50,389 bases of DNA, from positions 1 to 50,389 of the forward strand of contig CANPJT010000004.1 in the NCBI GenBank assembly GCA_947574255.1, in the 5' to 3' direction. Position numbers and translations under genes: made by a program. The number at the start of each line of letters is the position of its first letter. Positions within the stretch are counted from its first letter, which is position 1. This DNA is from an uncultured Mycoplasmatota bacterium (GTDB lineage: Bacteria; Bacillota_I; Bacilli_A; RF39; UBA660). The notes under the pieces are model-generated. The model did no database searches. It saw only the letters and a program-made list of their open reading frames with translations, and was not told where the DNA came from. Below, one piece after another: positions 1 through 7,781 of the stretch.

Positions 1-293
1 CTAAAAATGCAGGAAATATTTCTTCTAAACAAGCAAAAGAAATATTTTATAAATCCGTCGAAGAGAAAAAAGAACCGAAAATTTTTATAAGTAGTGATTC
101 AGCTCAAATATCAGATAAAAATGAATTAGAAAGTATTATTGATAAAATTCTTTCAGAAAATGAAGAACAAGTAGAACAATATAAAAATGGTAAAGATAAT
201 TTGTTTGATTATTTTGTGGGGCAAGTTATGAAAAATACAAAAGGAAAAGCCAATCCTGTTATGACTAAAGAAATTTTGAAAGAAAAATTATAA
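1..293 (+). CDS. gatB: Asp/Glu-tRNA(Asn/Gln) amidotransferase subunit B, C-terminal part
   Basis: Only the last 96 or so codons are in the window; the frame is open from base 3 and stops at 291-293. The peptide reads AGNISSKQAKEIF near its start and ends GKANPVMTKEILKEKL. This matches the C-terminal GatB/YqeY helical domain, which binds the tRNA elbow and normally ends with a lysine-rich segment of this kind. GatB is the kinase/transamidation subunit that, with GatA and GatC, converts misacylated Glu-tRNA(Gln) or Asp-tRNA(Asn) to the cognate aminoacyl-tRNA. The gene is followed directly by an intrinsic terminator, so it is the last gene of a unit that starts outside the window. The catalytic domain cannot be checked here. 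Confidence 0.85.
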   Translation, partial: KNAGNISSKQAKEIFYKSVEEKKEPKIFISSDSAQISDKNELESIIDKILSENEEQVEQYKNGKDNLFDYFVGQVMKNTKGKANPVMTKEILKEKL

Positions 294-302
294 TAAATAG
301 TT

Positions 303-336
303 AAAAAATATGAGTTTTAGTGGCTCATATTTTTTT
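303..336 (+). terminator. Intrinsic terminator after gatB
   Basis: ATATGAG (308-314) pairs with CTCATAT (324-330), the stem extends through flanking A/T pairs, and a T-run follows at 331-336. It lies just after the gatB stop. Confidence 0.8.
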
Positions 337-392
337 ATTTTCTATGTCTAAATTAAATAAAAAATTTATAGTAGCAAATATTGTGCTAGTTA

Positions 393-401
393 TGTTATAA
401 T
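393..401 (+). promoter_or_regulatory. Extended -10 promoter for the HerA-like ATPase
   Basis: TGT precedes a perfect TATAAT (396-401), an extended -10 element. No good -35 hexamer is seen at the right distance. It sits 26 bases upstream of the ATG at 427. Similar TGn-TATAAT elements precede the 6S-like RNA and rarA. Confidence 0.55.
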
Positions 402-426
402 TATAAAAAATAAAGAGGTGTTGGAC

Positions 427-2199
427 ATGTTTGGAAAAATAAAATATATAAGTGAAAATATTGCAATTATAGAGAATTTAGGCGGAAATACTGGAACAAG
501 TGACTTAATGAATGTTAATGTTATTTTTGAAGCTCCTGAGCAAAGAATACTAGGGGAAATTACTGAAATAAACGCAACTGAAATGAAAATACGTTTTTTA
601 GGAGAATATTTAGATAAGAGATATGTTAATGGTGTTATTAGAAAACCTCTTTTATCTTCTAAAATAAGAATTATTAATAGTGAAGAGCTAATGGAACTTG
701 TTGGAACGCAAAGTAATAAGGCTTTTACTTTAGGAGAGAGTGCTATTTATAAAAAATATCACATTTGTCCTAATATTAACGATTTCTTTTCTAATCATTT
801 AGCTATTTTTGGAAATAGTGGAAGTGGGAAATCGTGTGGTATTGCTCGTATTGTTCAAAATGTCTTTTCTAATCCTAATATGTTATCTTATAATGCTAAT
901 ATATTTGTATTTGATGCATATGGCGAGTATAAAAATGCTTTTGGCAGTATAAATAAAATTAATCAAAGTTATAATTATAAGTTTATTACTACTAACCCGA
1001 TTGAATCAGATGATTTTTTATTACAAATTCCAGTTAATTTATTAAATTTAGATGATTTTGCCCTTTTATTACAAGCTACTAAACATAGTCAGTTACCAAT
1101 TCTTGAAAGAACAATTAGATTAGCTAAAATATTTAGTCAAAATTCAGAAGAATCTATTCGCTATAAAAATCATTTAATTGCTAAAGCTTTATTAGCCATT
1201 TTATTTAGTAATCAGACAACAGCGAGAAAGAAAAATGAAGTATTTCAAATTATTGAAGTTTGTCACACTAATGAATTCAACTTTGATAGTCAAATAGCTG
1301 GACTTGGTTATACTAGAACATTTAGTGAATGTTTTGAAATTGATTCGAATGGTAATTTTGGAGAAAGTGTTTTAATTACTGATTATATTTTAAAACATAT
1401 TGAAGATGCATATGAAGAAATGGAAGAACCAACTGAATATTCTTATTCATTAGTTGATTTTGCTAAAGCTTTAGAATTTACTATGATTAGTGAGGGTTTC
1501 CAAAATAATACTAACATGTTTAATGATGCAATGATATTAAAGGTACGTTTGAGTACAATTTTAAATACTAAAGTAGGAAAGTATTTTACTAATAATGGTT
1601 TTATTGCTCTTGATAAATATGTAAGTAGTTTAGTTGTTAAAAATAATACAAAAGCTCAAATTATTAATATAAACTTAGAAGATATTGATGATACTTATGC
1701 TAAAGTTATAGTTAAAATTATGTCTCGTTTATTCTTTGATTTCTGTAAAAATTTACCTCAACGTGCTAGTATACCGTTTCATATTTTCTTAGAAGAAGCA
1801 CATAGATATATCCAACATGATAATGATACTTATTTAATTGGTTATAACATCTTTGATCGTATTGCTAAAGAGGGAAGAAAGTATGGGACCTTGCTTGGTA
1901 TAATTAGTCAAAGACCAGTTGAAATTTCTGATACAGTAATATCACAAGTATCAAACTTTTTAATATTTAAAATGACTCATCCTAAAGATATCAAATATAT
2001 TGAAGAAATGCTTCCTAATATTTCATCAGATGTTATTGAGAAACAAAAAAGTTTACAACCTGGTAGTTGTGTAGGTTTTGGAAGTGCTTTTAAAATACCA
2101 ATGATTATTCGTATGCAACTTCCAAATCCGCTTCCTTATAGTTCTAACTGTGATGTATCTACAAGATGGAATGCTCAAAATCAAGCTCAAAATGCTTGA
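427..2199 (+). CDS. HerA/DUF87-type P-loop ATPase
   Basis: About 590 residues. The N-terminal ~100 residues look like the small beta-barrel (HAS-barrel) of HerA-type ATPases. A Walker A, GNSGSGKS, follows at about residues 132-139, then a HerA/FtsK-like core with a Walker-B-like IFLEEAHRYI near residue 460 and a GIISQRPVEIS segment typical of the DUF87 family. HerA-type hexamers pump DNA in repair with NurA or in phage-defence complexes, but no nuclease partner lies beside it, so the substrate is unknown. The ATG at 427 is preferred because AAAGAGG (412-417) lies 9 bases upstream; the in-frame GTG at 418 overlaps that site. The gene is monocistronic between the gatB terminator and the 6S-like RNA promoter. 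Family assignment is good; biological role is open. Confidence 0.75.
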   Translation: MFGKIKYISENIAIIENLGGNTGTSDLMNVNVIFEAPEQRILGEITEINATEMKIRFLGEYLDKRYVNGVIRKPLLSSKIRIINSEELMELVGTQSNKAFTLGESAIYKKYHICPNINDFFSNHLAIFGNSGSGKSCGIARIVQNVFSNPNMLSYNANIFVFDAYGEYKNAFGSINKINQSYNYKFITTNPIESDDFLLQIPVNLLNLDDFALLLQATKHSQLPILERTIRLAKIFSQNSEESIRYKNHLIAKALLAILFSNQTTARKKNEVFQIIEVCHTNEFNFDSQIAGLGYTRTFSECFEIDSNGNFGESVLITDYILKHIEDAYEEMEEPTEYSYSLVDFAKALEFTMISEGFQNNTNMFNDAMILKVRLSTILNTKVGKYFTNNGFIALDKYVSSLVVKNNTKAQIININLEDIDDTYAKVIVKIMSRLFFDFCKNLPQRASIPFHIFLEEAHRYIQHDNDTYLIGYNIFDRIAKEGRKYGTLLGIISQRPVEISDTVISQVSNFLIFKMTHPKDIKYIEEMLPNISSDVIEKQKSLQPGSCVGFGSAFKIPMIIRMQLPNPLPYSSNCDVSTRWNAQNQAQNA

Positions 2200-2252
2200 T
2201 TTTTTCTTTTTTGTAAAAAATACTAAAAAAATATAATAATTTATAAAATATG

Positions 2253-2261
2253 TGGTATAAT
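2253..2261 (+). promoter_or_regulatory. Extended -10 promoter of the 6S-like RNA
   Basis: TGG followed by TATAAT at 2256-2261. The predicted start, about 7 bases downstream, falls at the first base of the RNA closing stem near 2268. Confidence 0.6.
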
Positions 2262-2267
2262 AATAAT

Positions 2268-2446
2268 ACCTAAAGGATATAGTTTGTCTTATATAAAACC
2301 GACTATGGATATTCTTGGGAATCTAATTGAATTGTGGTGTTGAATACCAGCCCATTAAGTGTTGTTGGAATCCTAAAACAATTCATGTGATGCCCACCTC
2401 GCGTGAGCGGGTTTTTATCCAGGCAGACTTACCTTTGGGTTTTTTA
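2268..2446 (+). ncRNA. ssrS: 6S RNA candidate
   Basis: A structured, non-coding stretch of about 178 bases with its own promoter. The ends pair as CCTAAAGG (2269-2276) with CCTTTGGG (2432-2439). Inside this AGTTTGTCT pairs with AGGCAGACT over 9 bp. A central rod includes GAATTGT pairing with ACAATTC, and there is a small CCC-AC-CTC/GAG-C-GGG hairpin near 2395-2411. The closing stem is followed by TTTTTT and can serve as the terminator. Length, the single long interrupted rod and location beside tcdA and rarA all fit 6S RNA, which sits in the yrvM/yrvN (tcdA/rarA) region of Bacillus. 6S RNA mimics an open promoter and holds RNA polymerase with the housekeeping sigma factor. Primary sequence was not matched to a covariance model, so another structured RNA remains possible. 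Confidence 0.65.
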
Positions 2447-2461
2447 TTTTGAGGTGAAAAT

Positions 2462-3142
2462 ATGTTTGAGAGAACATTAAGAATTATAGATAAAAAAATA
2501 ATGGAAGATATCCAATGCAAAAAAATATTATTGGTTGGTATTGGAGGTGTAGGGGGATTTGTACTAGAAGGTCTTATTCGTTCTGGTTTTCAAAATATTA
2601 CGATAATAGATTATGATATCATCGAAAAAAGTAATTTAAATCGTCAAATTATTACCAATATAAATAATGTTGGTAATTCTAAAATAGAGGAAGCCAAGGC
2701 TAGAGTTTTAAGTATTAATCCTCAGGTAAAATTAGAAGCAATAACTATGTTTTTAGATGAAAATAATATTAATAAAGTTATAAATAATCAATATGACTAT
2801 ATAATAGATGCTTGTGATACAATAACAACAAAATATTTTTTAATTAAAGAATGTTTAAAAAAGAAGATTAAAATAGTTTCTTGTATGGGAACAGGAAATA
2901 GATTAAATCCTCAACAATTAGAGATAACATCACTTGATAAAACCTATAATGATCCTTTGGCTAAAAATATGCGTTCAATATTAAAAAAGAATAATATAAC
3001 TTTAAAAATTCCTGTTATATGGAGTAGGGAGTTACCACTAAAAACTAATAATGGCCTAGGATCTATGATAATGGTTCCTTGTACTGCTGGAATGTTAATT
3101 ACTTATTATATTTTAGAAGACATTAAAAAAGCGACTATTTAG
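2462..3142 (+). CDS. tcdA: tRNA threonylcarbamoyladenosine dehydratase, ThiF/E1 family
   Basis: 226 residues. A nucleotide-binding GIGGVGG lies near residues 27-33, the adenylating loop with NLNRQ near residue 60, and DACDT near residue 113, the hallmark order of ThiF/MoeB/TcdA enzymes. The family uses ATP to cyclise the t6A37 side chain of ANN-reading tRNAs to the hydantoin form ct6A. The position next to rarA and the 6S RNA matches the yrvM locus of Bacillus and favours TcdA over ThiF or MoeB. GAGGTG lies 5 bases before the ATG. Its stop overlaps gpsA, which comes from the opposite strand. MtaB, which modifies the same nucleotide, is also in this window. Confidence 0.85.
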   Translation: MFERTLRIIDKKIMEDIQCKKILLVGIGGVGGFVLEGLIRSGFQNITIIDYDIIEKSNLNRQIITNINNVGNSKIEEAKARVLSINPQVKLEAITMFLDENNINKVINNQYDYIIDACDTITTKYFLIKECLKKKIKIVSCMGTGNRLNPQQLEITSLDKTYNDPLAKNMRSILKKNNITLKIPVIWSRELPLKTNNGLGSMIMVPCTAGMLITYYILEDIKKATI

Positions 3143-3150
3143 TCGTTTTT
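3125..3150. terminator. Bidirectional terminator inside the tcdA/gpsA overlap
   Basis: CGACT (3132-3136) and AGTCG (3141-3145) form a hairpin with loop ATTT, flanked by A-runs on the left and T-runs on the right, so a U-tract follows in either direction. Both stop codons (tcdA 3140-3142, gpsA 3135-3137) lie in the structure. Confidence 0.75.
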
Positions 3151-4115
3151 ATTATAATATCTATTAGTTTTTGGGGCTTTTCTTCATTATTTAAAATATC
3201 ATATATAGTATTAATAATTGGGCATTTAACATGTCTTTTCTTTAATAAATGATATAAAGCATTAATGGTATTTACACCTTCTACTGTATTTTTTTCTAAA
3301 TAGTTTTTGGCATTTTTTTTATTTCCTTTTTTTCCTAAAATTTCACCATAACTAAAATTACGACTCTTATCAGAACTACAAGTAAGAATTAAATCACCAA
3401 AACCAGCAAGAGAATTTAAAGTTTCTAAACTTGACTTGTAAGCGTATAAAATATTGCTTAGTTCTTCATAAACTGCTCTTAAATAAACGGCTTTAGTACT
3501 TTCGTGATTACCTAAACCACTAATAATTCCCGAACCTATAGCATAAATATTTTTGACACATCCACAAACTGCAATACCAGTTAAATCGTTACTATCTTCG
3601 ATATAAAGATCTTTAAAATCCAAAGCTTTTTTAATTATTTCACGACTTTTTTTATCTTTGCTAGCAAGGGTAAACCCAACTGGTTCTAAATTAGCAACAT
3701 CTATGGCAAATGTAGGGCCAGCAATGATTGAAATTTTATTTTTTAATATATTTTGAGCTATTTCATAAACAAATTTTTTGCTAGTTGCTGCGATTCCTTT
3801 GGTCGCAATACAAATAGGGGTGTTAGGGTTAAGAAGATGTTTTATATCTTTACAAACATTTTCTAAATATTCCACTCCAGTAACTAAGAATACTAATTCT
3901 ACATCTTCTAAAGCTTCATTATAATTATTTGTTATAGTAATATTTTTAGGAATGGTTTTATCTTTAAATATAGTATTTAACTTTTTTGTTTTTTTAAAAT
4001 CATCAACTAACTTTTTATTTTCGCTCCACATTATAATATTATTATCTTTATTATTAGCAATTGTAATAGCAATAGAGGTGCTAAAAACTCCTGTTCCAAT
4101 TATTCCTATTTTCAT
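3135..4115 (-). CDS. gpsA: Glycerol-3-phosphate dehydrogenase [NAD(P)+]
   Basis: 326 residues, the usual length. A Rossmann GTGVFSTSIA at the N-terminus replaces the common GAGSWGTALA. GPTFAIDVA corresponds to the GPSxAxEVA motif, and SLAGFGDLILTC followed by SRNFSYGE matches the C-terminal catalytic region. The enzyme reduces dihydroxyacetone phosphate to sn-glycerol-3-phosphate in the cytosol, feeding phospholipid synthesis. Its start overlaps the end of rarA by 4 bases (ATGA), so the two are translationally coupled in one operon. Confidence 0.9.
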   Translation of the reverse strand: MKIGIIGTGVFSTSIAITIANNKDNNIIMWSENKKLVDDFKKTKKLNTIFKDKTIPKNITITNNYNEALEDVELVFLVTGVEYLENVCKDIKHLLNPNTPICIATKGIAATSKKFVYEIAQNILKNKISIIAGPTFAIDVANLEPVGFTLASKDKKSREIIKKALDFKDLYIEDSNDLTGIAVCGCVKNIYAIGSGIISGLGNHESTKAVYLRAVYEELSNILYAYKSSLETLNSLAGFGDLILTCSSDKSRNFSYGEILGKKGNKKNAKNYLEKNTVEGVNTINALYHLLKKRHVKCPIINTIYDILNNEEKPQKLIDIIIKTTK

Positions 4116-5329
4116 TCAAATTTTCCACCTTTCATTTCATTATATATTTTGTTTATATTCATTTCATATTTATTATTTTTAAATTGGTAATATTTTTTTC
4201 CTTTTAAATTTTCTGGTAAATAATCTTGATAAACCCAATCATTAGTATAATTATGAGGATATTTATATGTAGTACTACTAGTTTTTATATGTTTAGGTAC
4301 ATTTCCTGTGTTTCCACTACGAATATCATTAATTGCCGCTTTAATTCCTAAATAAGCACTGTTACTTTTGGGAGATAGAGCCATTTCTGTAACTATAACT
4401 CCTAAAGGGATTACAGCTTCTGGTAACCCAATAAGTTCTGCTGCATGAATTGCTGCCATAACTTTAGGTCCAATTCCTGGATTGGCAAGGCCAATATCTT
4501 CGTAAGCAATTACACTCATTCGTCTATATATACTGTCTAAATCTCCTGCCTCTAGAAGACGGGCTAAATAGTGAAGAGAAGCATCCACGTCACTCCCACG
4601 AATTGACTTTTGTAAAGCACTTAAAACATCGTAATGACCGTCTTCGTTTTTATCGTGAAAAAAAATAGGTTTACTATTAATTGATTTAATAAGTTCAATG
4701 TCAATTTTTTTATTATGAGAAGCAGCGTAACAAACTTCCAAAAGATTAATTGCGCTTCGAAAATCTCCTGATGAAACATTTGCAATATGTTTTAAACTTT
4801 CTTTATCAATTTGAATATCTTCTAATTTATCACATGCTTTTTTAAGTCCTTTGATAATGTCATTATTATTTAATTCGTGAAGTTCAAAAATCTGGACACG
4901 ACTGCGAATTGCTGGATTTATTTTATGATAGGGATTAGATGTAGTAAGACCTATTAGTATTATTAAGCCACTTTCAATATAAGGAAGTAATAAATCTTGC
5001 TTATCTTTATTCATTCGATGAATTTCATCAATTATAACAATCATTTCCCCATTCATTTTAGCTTCTTCAATAACAATATCAAAGTCTTTTTTATTATTAA
5101 TAGTAGCATTTAAAAAGCGATTAGGGCGATCTAACTCACTTACAATAGCGTTAGCAATACTAGTTTTACCAATTCCTGGTTTTCCATATAAAATAAAAGA
5201 AAAAATTTTTTTATTTCTAATCATATTAGATAAAACTTTGTTTTCTCCAACTAGATGCTCTTGGCCAATAATATCTGATAATTTTGTTGGCCTTAAGGTA
5301 TTTGATAATAATTCCAAATTTATCACCAT
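4112..5329 (-). CDS. rarA: Replication-associated recombination protein A (AAA+ ATPase)
   Basis: About 405 residues of the RarA/MgsA/WRNIP1 family. Walker A GKPGIGKTS lies near residue 50 and Walker B IIDEIHR near residue 98. GLTTSNPYHKINPAIRSR gives sensor 1 and the arginine finger, and the C-terminal oligomerisation domain includes YEDIGLANP. RarA acts at stalled replication forks with SSB. The start is uncertain: an extended -10 element (5334-5342) predicts transcription starting near 5327, inside the ATG codon at 5327-5329. A TTG at 5317, preceded by GGTGAT, is therefore an alternative start with a very short leader. The 3' end overlaps gpsA. Confidence 0.9.
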   Translation of the reverse strand: MVINLELLSNTLRPTKLSDIIGQEHLVGENKVLSNMIRNKKIFSFILYGKPGIGKTSIANAIVSELDRPNRFLNATINNKKDFDIVIEEAKMNGEMIVIIDEIHRMNKDKQDLLLPYIESGLIILIGLTTSNPYHKINPAIRSRVQIFELHELNNNDIIKGLKKACDKLEDIQIDKESLKHIANVSSGDFRSAINLLEVCYAASHNKKIDIELIKSINSKPIFFHDKNEDGHYDVLSALQKSIRGSDVDASLHYLARLLEAGDLDSIYRRMSVIAYEDIGLANPGIGPKVMAAIHAAELIGLPEAVIPLGVIVTEMALSPKSNSAYLGIKAAINDIRSGNTGNVPKHIKTSSTTYKYPHNYTNDWVYQDYLPENLKGKKYYQFKNNKYEMNINKIYNEMKGGKFE

Positions 5330-5333
5330 TGAT

Positions 5334-5342
5334 ATTATAACA
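5334..5342 (-). promoter_or_regulatory. Extended -10 promoter of rarA-gpsA
   Basis: On the minus strand TGT is followed by TATAAT (5339 down to 5334). No convincing -35 is visible. It abuts the annotated rarA ATG, implying an ultra-short 5' leader. Confidence 0.5.
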
Positions 5343-5360
5343 TTATTTTTGCTAAATTAA

Positions 5361-6524
5361 TTATATTTTCGGAAAAGTTTCATTAAGAAATTCGCTTTTA
5401 GGAACAACTAATCCATTTTTAACTTTATACAAATATCTAATTTGGGGGTATTTATCTAAAATATATGCTCTATACATTATAAAATAATTAAATATTTCAT
5501 CTAAAGTTCTTTCCTCACCATTAATATATCGTTTGTTATCATCAATTTTAATTCTTAATTTGTTTAATTCTTCATTATAATTTTCTTCATTTATCTTAAA
5601 TCCTAATTTTTCTAAATATTCTTTATACATCTGTAGTCCTATATAATTGGCTTCATGTTCATAAGATAAATAGCAATAGTTTTCATTTTTATAATTATCA
5701 CTAGCACTTACTAATAAAAAATCTTTTAATTCTTTTATAGCATATGGGTTAGAGATATAATTTCTTGTTTCAAATATTTCTTTCCATTGTTTAGAATGAA
5801 TTAATTCATGAAATATTGTAAAAATTATACTAGGGTTACCATTATAATATAGCTCTTTAATATCTTTTTCTAATATTTTAATTGTATCTAAAAAACTTGA
5901 TCCAGCAACTTCAAAATCAAAAGAAGACTTTATAATACATTTAGGATTTGGATAATAACTTTTCATTAAATTTTCTGTAAATTGTTTTATCACTTTAACA
6001 AAACATTCATAACTTACATTTTGCATTTCTAATAAAGCGTTGTAAATAAAAAAATTATAAACATCATTTAAAGACTCATTATCTTCATTTCTAAAAATTA
6101 AGGTTTCTAAAGAATTTATTTCTAAATCAGTCAATTGATTATTCAAAATTGGTAATCGACTTAAAATATGTTTTATAAATCTATTATAAGTATTTATATA
6201 ATTATATTTTTCTAATATATAATTTATACAAGAAATTTTATCATCTTTTAAAGAGTATAATAAATTAAATAATTTGTTTATAGAAACTTTTTTTAAGGGC
6301 AAATTACTTAAACAATACAAAAGTCTTTTAATTATTATTTCTAAATTATTAATATTTTGTTTTAATTCTTTATTTATAGAACAACAATACATACAATTAC
6401 TATTTAAGTAGATTCCGCCACAATTAGGACAACGGCCAATTTTTCTGATATTTTCAATAATTGGTTTTAATTCATAATAATGTTTATCGATTATAACCTG
6501 TAAATATTTAGTATAACAATCCAT
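5361..6524 (-). CDS. Zinc-ribbon and HExxH metallopeptidase-like protein, uncharacterised
   Basis: 387 residues, no signal peptide. The N-terminus holds a CPNC...CMYC zinc ribbon (Cys 32, 35, 44, 47). The middle is helical and rich in Ile, Leu and Asn. At about residue 245 lies HELIH in a hydrophobic context (FTIFHELIHSKQW), and about 45 residues later SYEHEANYIG offers a Glu that could be the third ligand of a gluzincin-type zinc site. This suggests a cytosolic zinc-dependent peptidase or a related fold, but I do not recognise the family. GAGGG precedes the ATG. It is a single gene between rarA and the divergent recombinase. It may be a minigluzincin-like regulator rather than a true protease. 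Confidence 0.55.
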   Translation of the reverse strand: MDCYTKYLQVIIDKHYYELKPIIENIRKIGRCPNCGGIYLNSNCMYCCSINKELKQNINNLEIIIKRLLYCLSNLPLKKVSINKLFNLLYSLKDDKISCINYILEKYNYINTYNRFIKHILSRLPILNNQLTDLEINSLETLIFRNEDNESLNDVYNFFIYNALLEMQNVSYECFVKVIKQFTENLMKSYYPNPKCIIKSSFDFEVAGSSFLDTIKILEKDIKELYYNGNPSIIFTIFHELIHSKQWKEIFETRNYISNPYAIKELKDFLLVSASDNYKNENYCYLSYEHEANYIGLQMYKEYLEKLGFKINEENYNEELNKLRIKIDDNKRYINGEERTLDEIFNYFIMYRAYILDKYPQIRYLYKVKNGLVVPKSEFLNETFPKI

Positions 6525-6635
6525 ATTTTAACCCTCTTTGATATTATTTTATCATGAATTATTAGATATTATAATTAAAGTATTTAAAAATCAAAATCTT
6601 TTATATATAATATATTCTATAGGGTGATTCTGAAT

Positions 6636-7517
6636 ATGATGAATAAAGAATATTATGATAAGTATTTAGATTATTTAATTTTTGAACGTAAGTTATCAAT
6701 GAATACAATTCTATCTTATCAAGATAATTTAAACCGTTTTGAAACATTCTTGAACGGAAAAAAAGTAACTGATTTAACGAGAAAAGATATTGAAGAATAT
6801 TTAAAATTTAATGATAAAATGGCAGAAAAGAGTAGAGCACATTATTTAACTGTTGTCAAAAATTTTTATGAGTTTTTAAGTTTAGAAGATTTAATCAAAA
6901 ATAATCCTTGTGAAACAATTAAACAACCAAAGATTAGCAAAATATTGCCTCATTACTTAACCGAACAAGAAGTAGATAAATTATTGGATATTGATTTAAA
7001 GACACCTTATGATTATCGCAATAAAGCAATGTTGGAACTTTTATATGCAACAGGTATTAGGGTAAGTGAATTAATAAACTTAAAAATTAATAATCTAGAT
7101 TTAGAAAATGATTTAATTAGAGTCTTAGGAAAAGGTAGTAAAGAAAGAATAAGTCCTATTAGTGATACAGCTGAAAAATATTTAAAAATATATATTTTAG
7201 ACTATCGTAATTTATTATTAAAGAAAAAAGATAGTGATTACCTTTTTATTAATAATTTCGGAAATAAAATTTCAAGACAAGGTTTTTTTAAAAATTTAAA
7301 ACAAATTGCTAAAAGACAGGGGATTAATAAGGAAATAAGTCCGCATACTTTAAGGCATTCTTATGCTACACACTTATTAGCACATGGAGCAGATTTACGC
7401 ATTATTCAGGAACTTTTAGGGCATAGCGATATATCAACTACTCAAATATATACTCATTTACTAAATGATAAAATAAAAGAAGATTATATAAAATATCATC
7501 CTCGTGCTAAAAAATAA
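6636..7517 (+). CDS. xerD: XerD-type site-specific tyrosine recombinase
   Basis: About 293 residues. An N-terminal SAM-like core-binding domain (residues 1-85) is followed by a catalytic domain with the complete set: Arg in TGIRVSEL, Lys in GKGSKER, HTLRHSYATHLL (HxxR), the second His in LLGHSDIS, and the nucleophile Tyr in TTQIYTH. Length and lack of extra domains fit XerC/XerD, which resolve chromosome dimers at dif. Close phage-type integrases cannot be fully excluded, but no prophage is nearby. AGGG (6621-6624) sits before two ATGs (6636, 6639); an in-frame GTG at 6624 overlaps that site and is unlikely. XerC versus XerD is not decided by the sequence. Confidence 0.85.
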   Translation: MMNKEYYDKYLDYLIFERKLSMNTILSYQDNLNRFETFLNGKKVTDLTRKDIEEYLKFNDKMAEKSRAHYLTVVKNFYEFLSLEDLIKNNPCETIKQPKISKILPHYLTEQEVDKLLDIDLKTPYDYRNKAMLELLYATGIRVSELINLKINNLDLENDLIRVLGKGSKERISPISDTAEKYLKIYILDYRNLLLKKKDSDYLFINNFGNKISRQGFFKNLKQIAKRQGINKEISPHTLRHSYATHLLAHGADLRIIQELLGHSDISTTQIYTHLLNDKIKEDYIKYHPRAKK

Positions 7518-7546
7518 AAAACCGTTGCATTTTAATCATGCAACGG
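7508..7546 (-). terminator. Intrinsic terminator of the Asn/Arg-rich small gene
   Basis: CCGTTGCAT (7522-7530) and ATGCAACGG (7538-7546) form a 9-bp GC-containing stem. The T-run is on the minus-strand side (A-rich 7508-7521 on +), so it mainly ends minus-strand transcription. It also lies directly after the recombinase stop. Confidence 0.75.
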
Positions 7547-7569
7547 ATAGATAAGAAAAGTCTTATTAA

Positions 7570-7710
7570 CTAACGACTTTGTTCATTTCTGCTAGATTTT
7601 TTGTTATTATTTCTAGAATTTTCTCTTTGATTATTATTTTGATTATTTCTGTTATTTCTAGAATTTTCTTTTTGATTATTTCTAGCATTACTATTATTAT
7701 TTTTATTCAT
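7570..7710 (-). CDS. Asn/Arg/Gln-rich 46-residue protein
   Basis: A short gene: ATG at 7710-7708, stop TAG at 7572-7570, 46 residues. The start has a textbook GGAGG ribosome site 10 bases upstream, and a strong terminator follows the stop. Composition is extreme: nearly half Asn, plus Arg, Gln, Ser, Lys and Glu, with the phrase ENSRNN occurring twice. There is no hydrophobic core, membrane segment or Cys, so the protein is probably disordered or nucleic-acid binding. Comparable Asn-rich micro-proteins occur in spore-forming Firmicutes, but I cannot name a family. A complete ribosome site, reading frame and terminator in a gap otherwise without genes make it a real gene in my view. Confidence 0.7.
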   Translation of the reverse strand: MNKNNNSNARNNQKENSRNNRNNQNNNQRENSRNNNKKSSRNEQSR

Positions 7711-7781
7711 AATTTTCTTACCTCCTACAATTATTATGTACTTTTTATTCTAGATAATTCATAAATTGTAATGGTGATATT

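Noticed and set aside
418-427. GTG at 418 as the start of the HerA-type ATPase
   Set aside because: It overlaps the AAAGAGG site; the ATG at 427 has correct spacing.
2268-2446. T-box leader or metabolite riboswitch for tcdA
   Set aside because: No T-box core sequence, and the closing stem and separate promoter and U-run mark a self-contained RNA rather than a switch; tcdA is not a typical target.
7579-7764. A 61-codon plus-strand frame in the gap after the recombinase
   Set aside because: It is the antisense of the Asn/Arg-rich gene and has no ribosome site.
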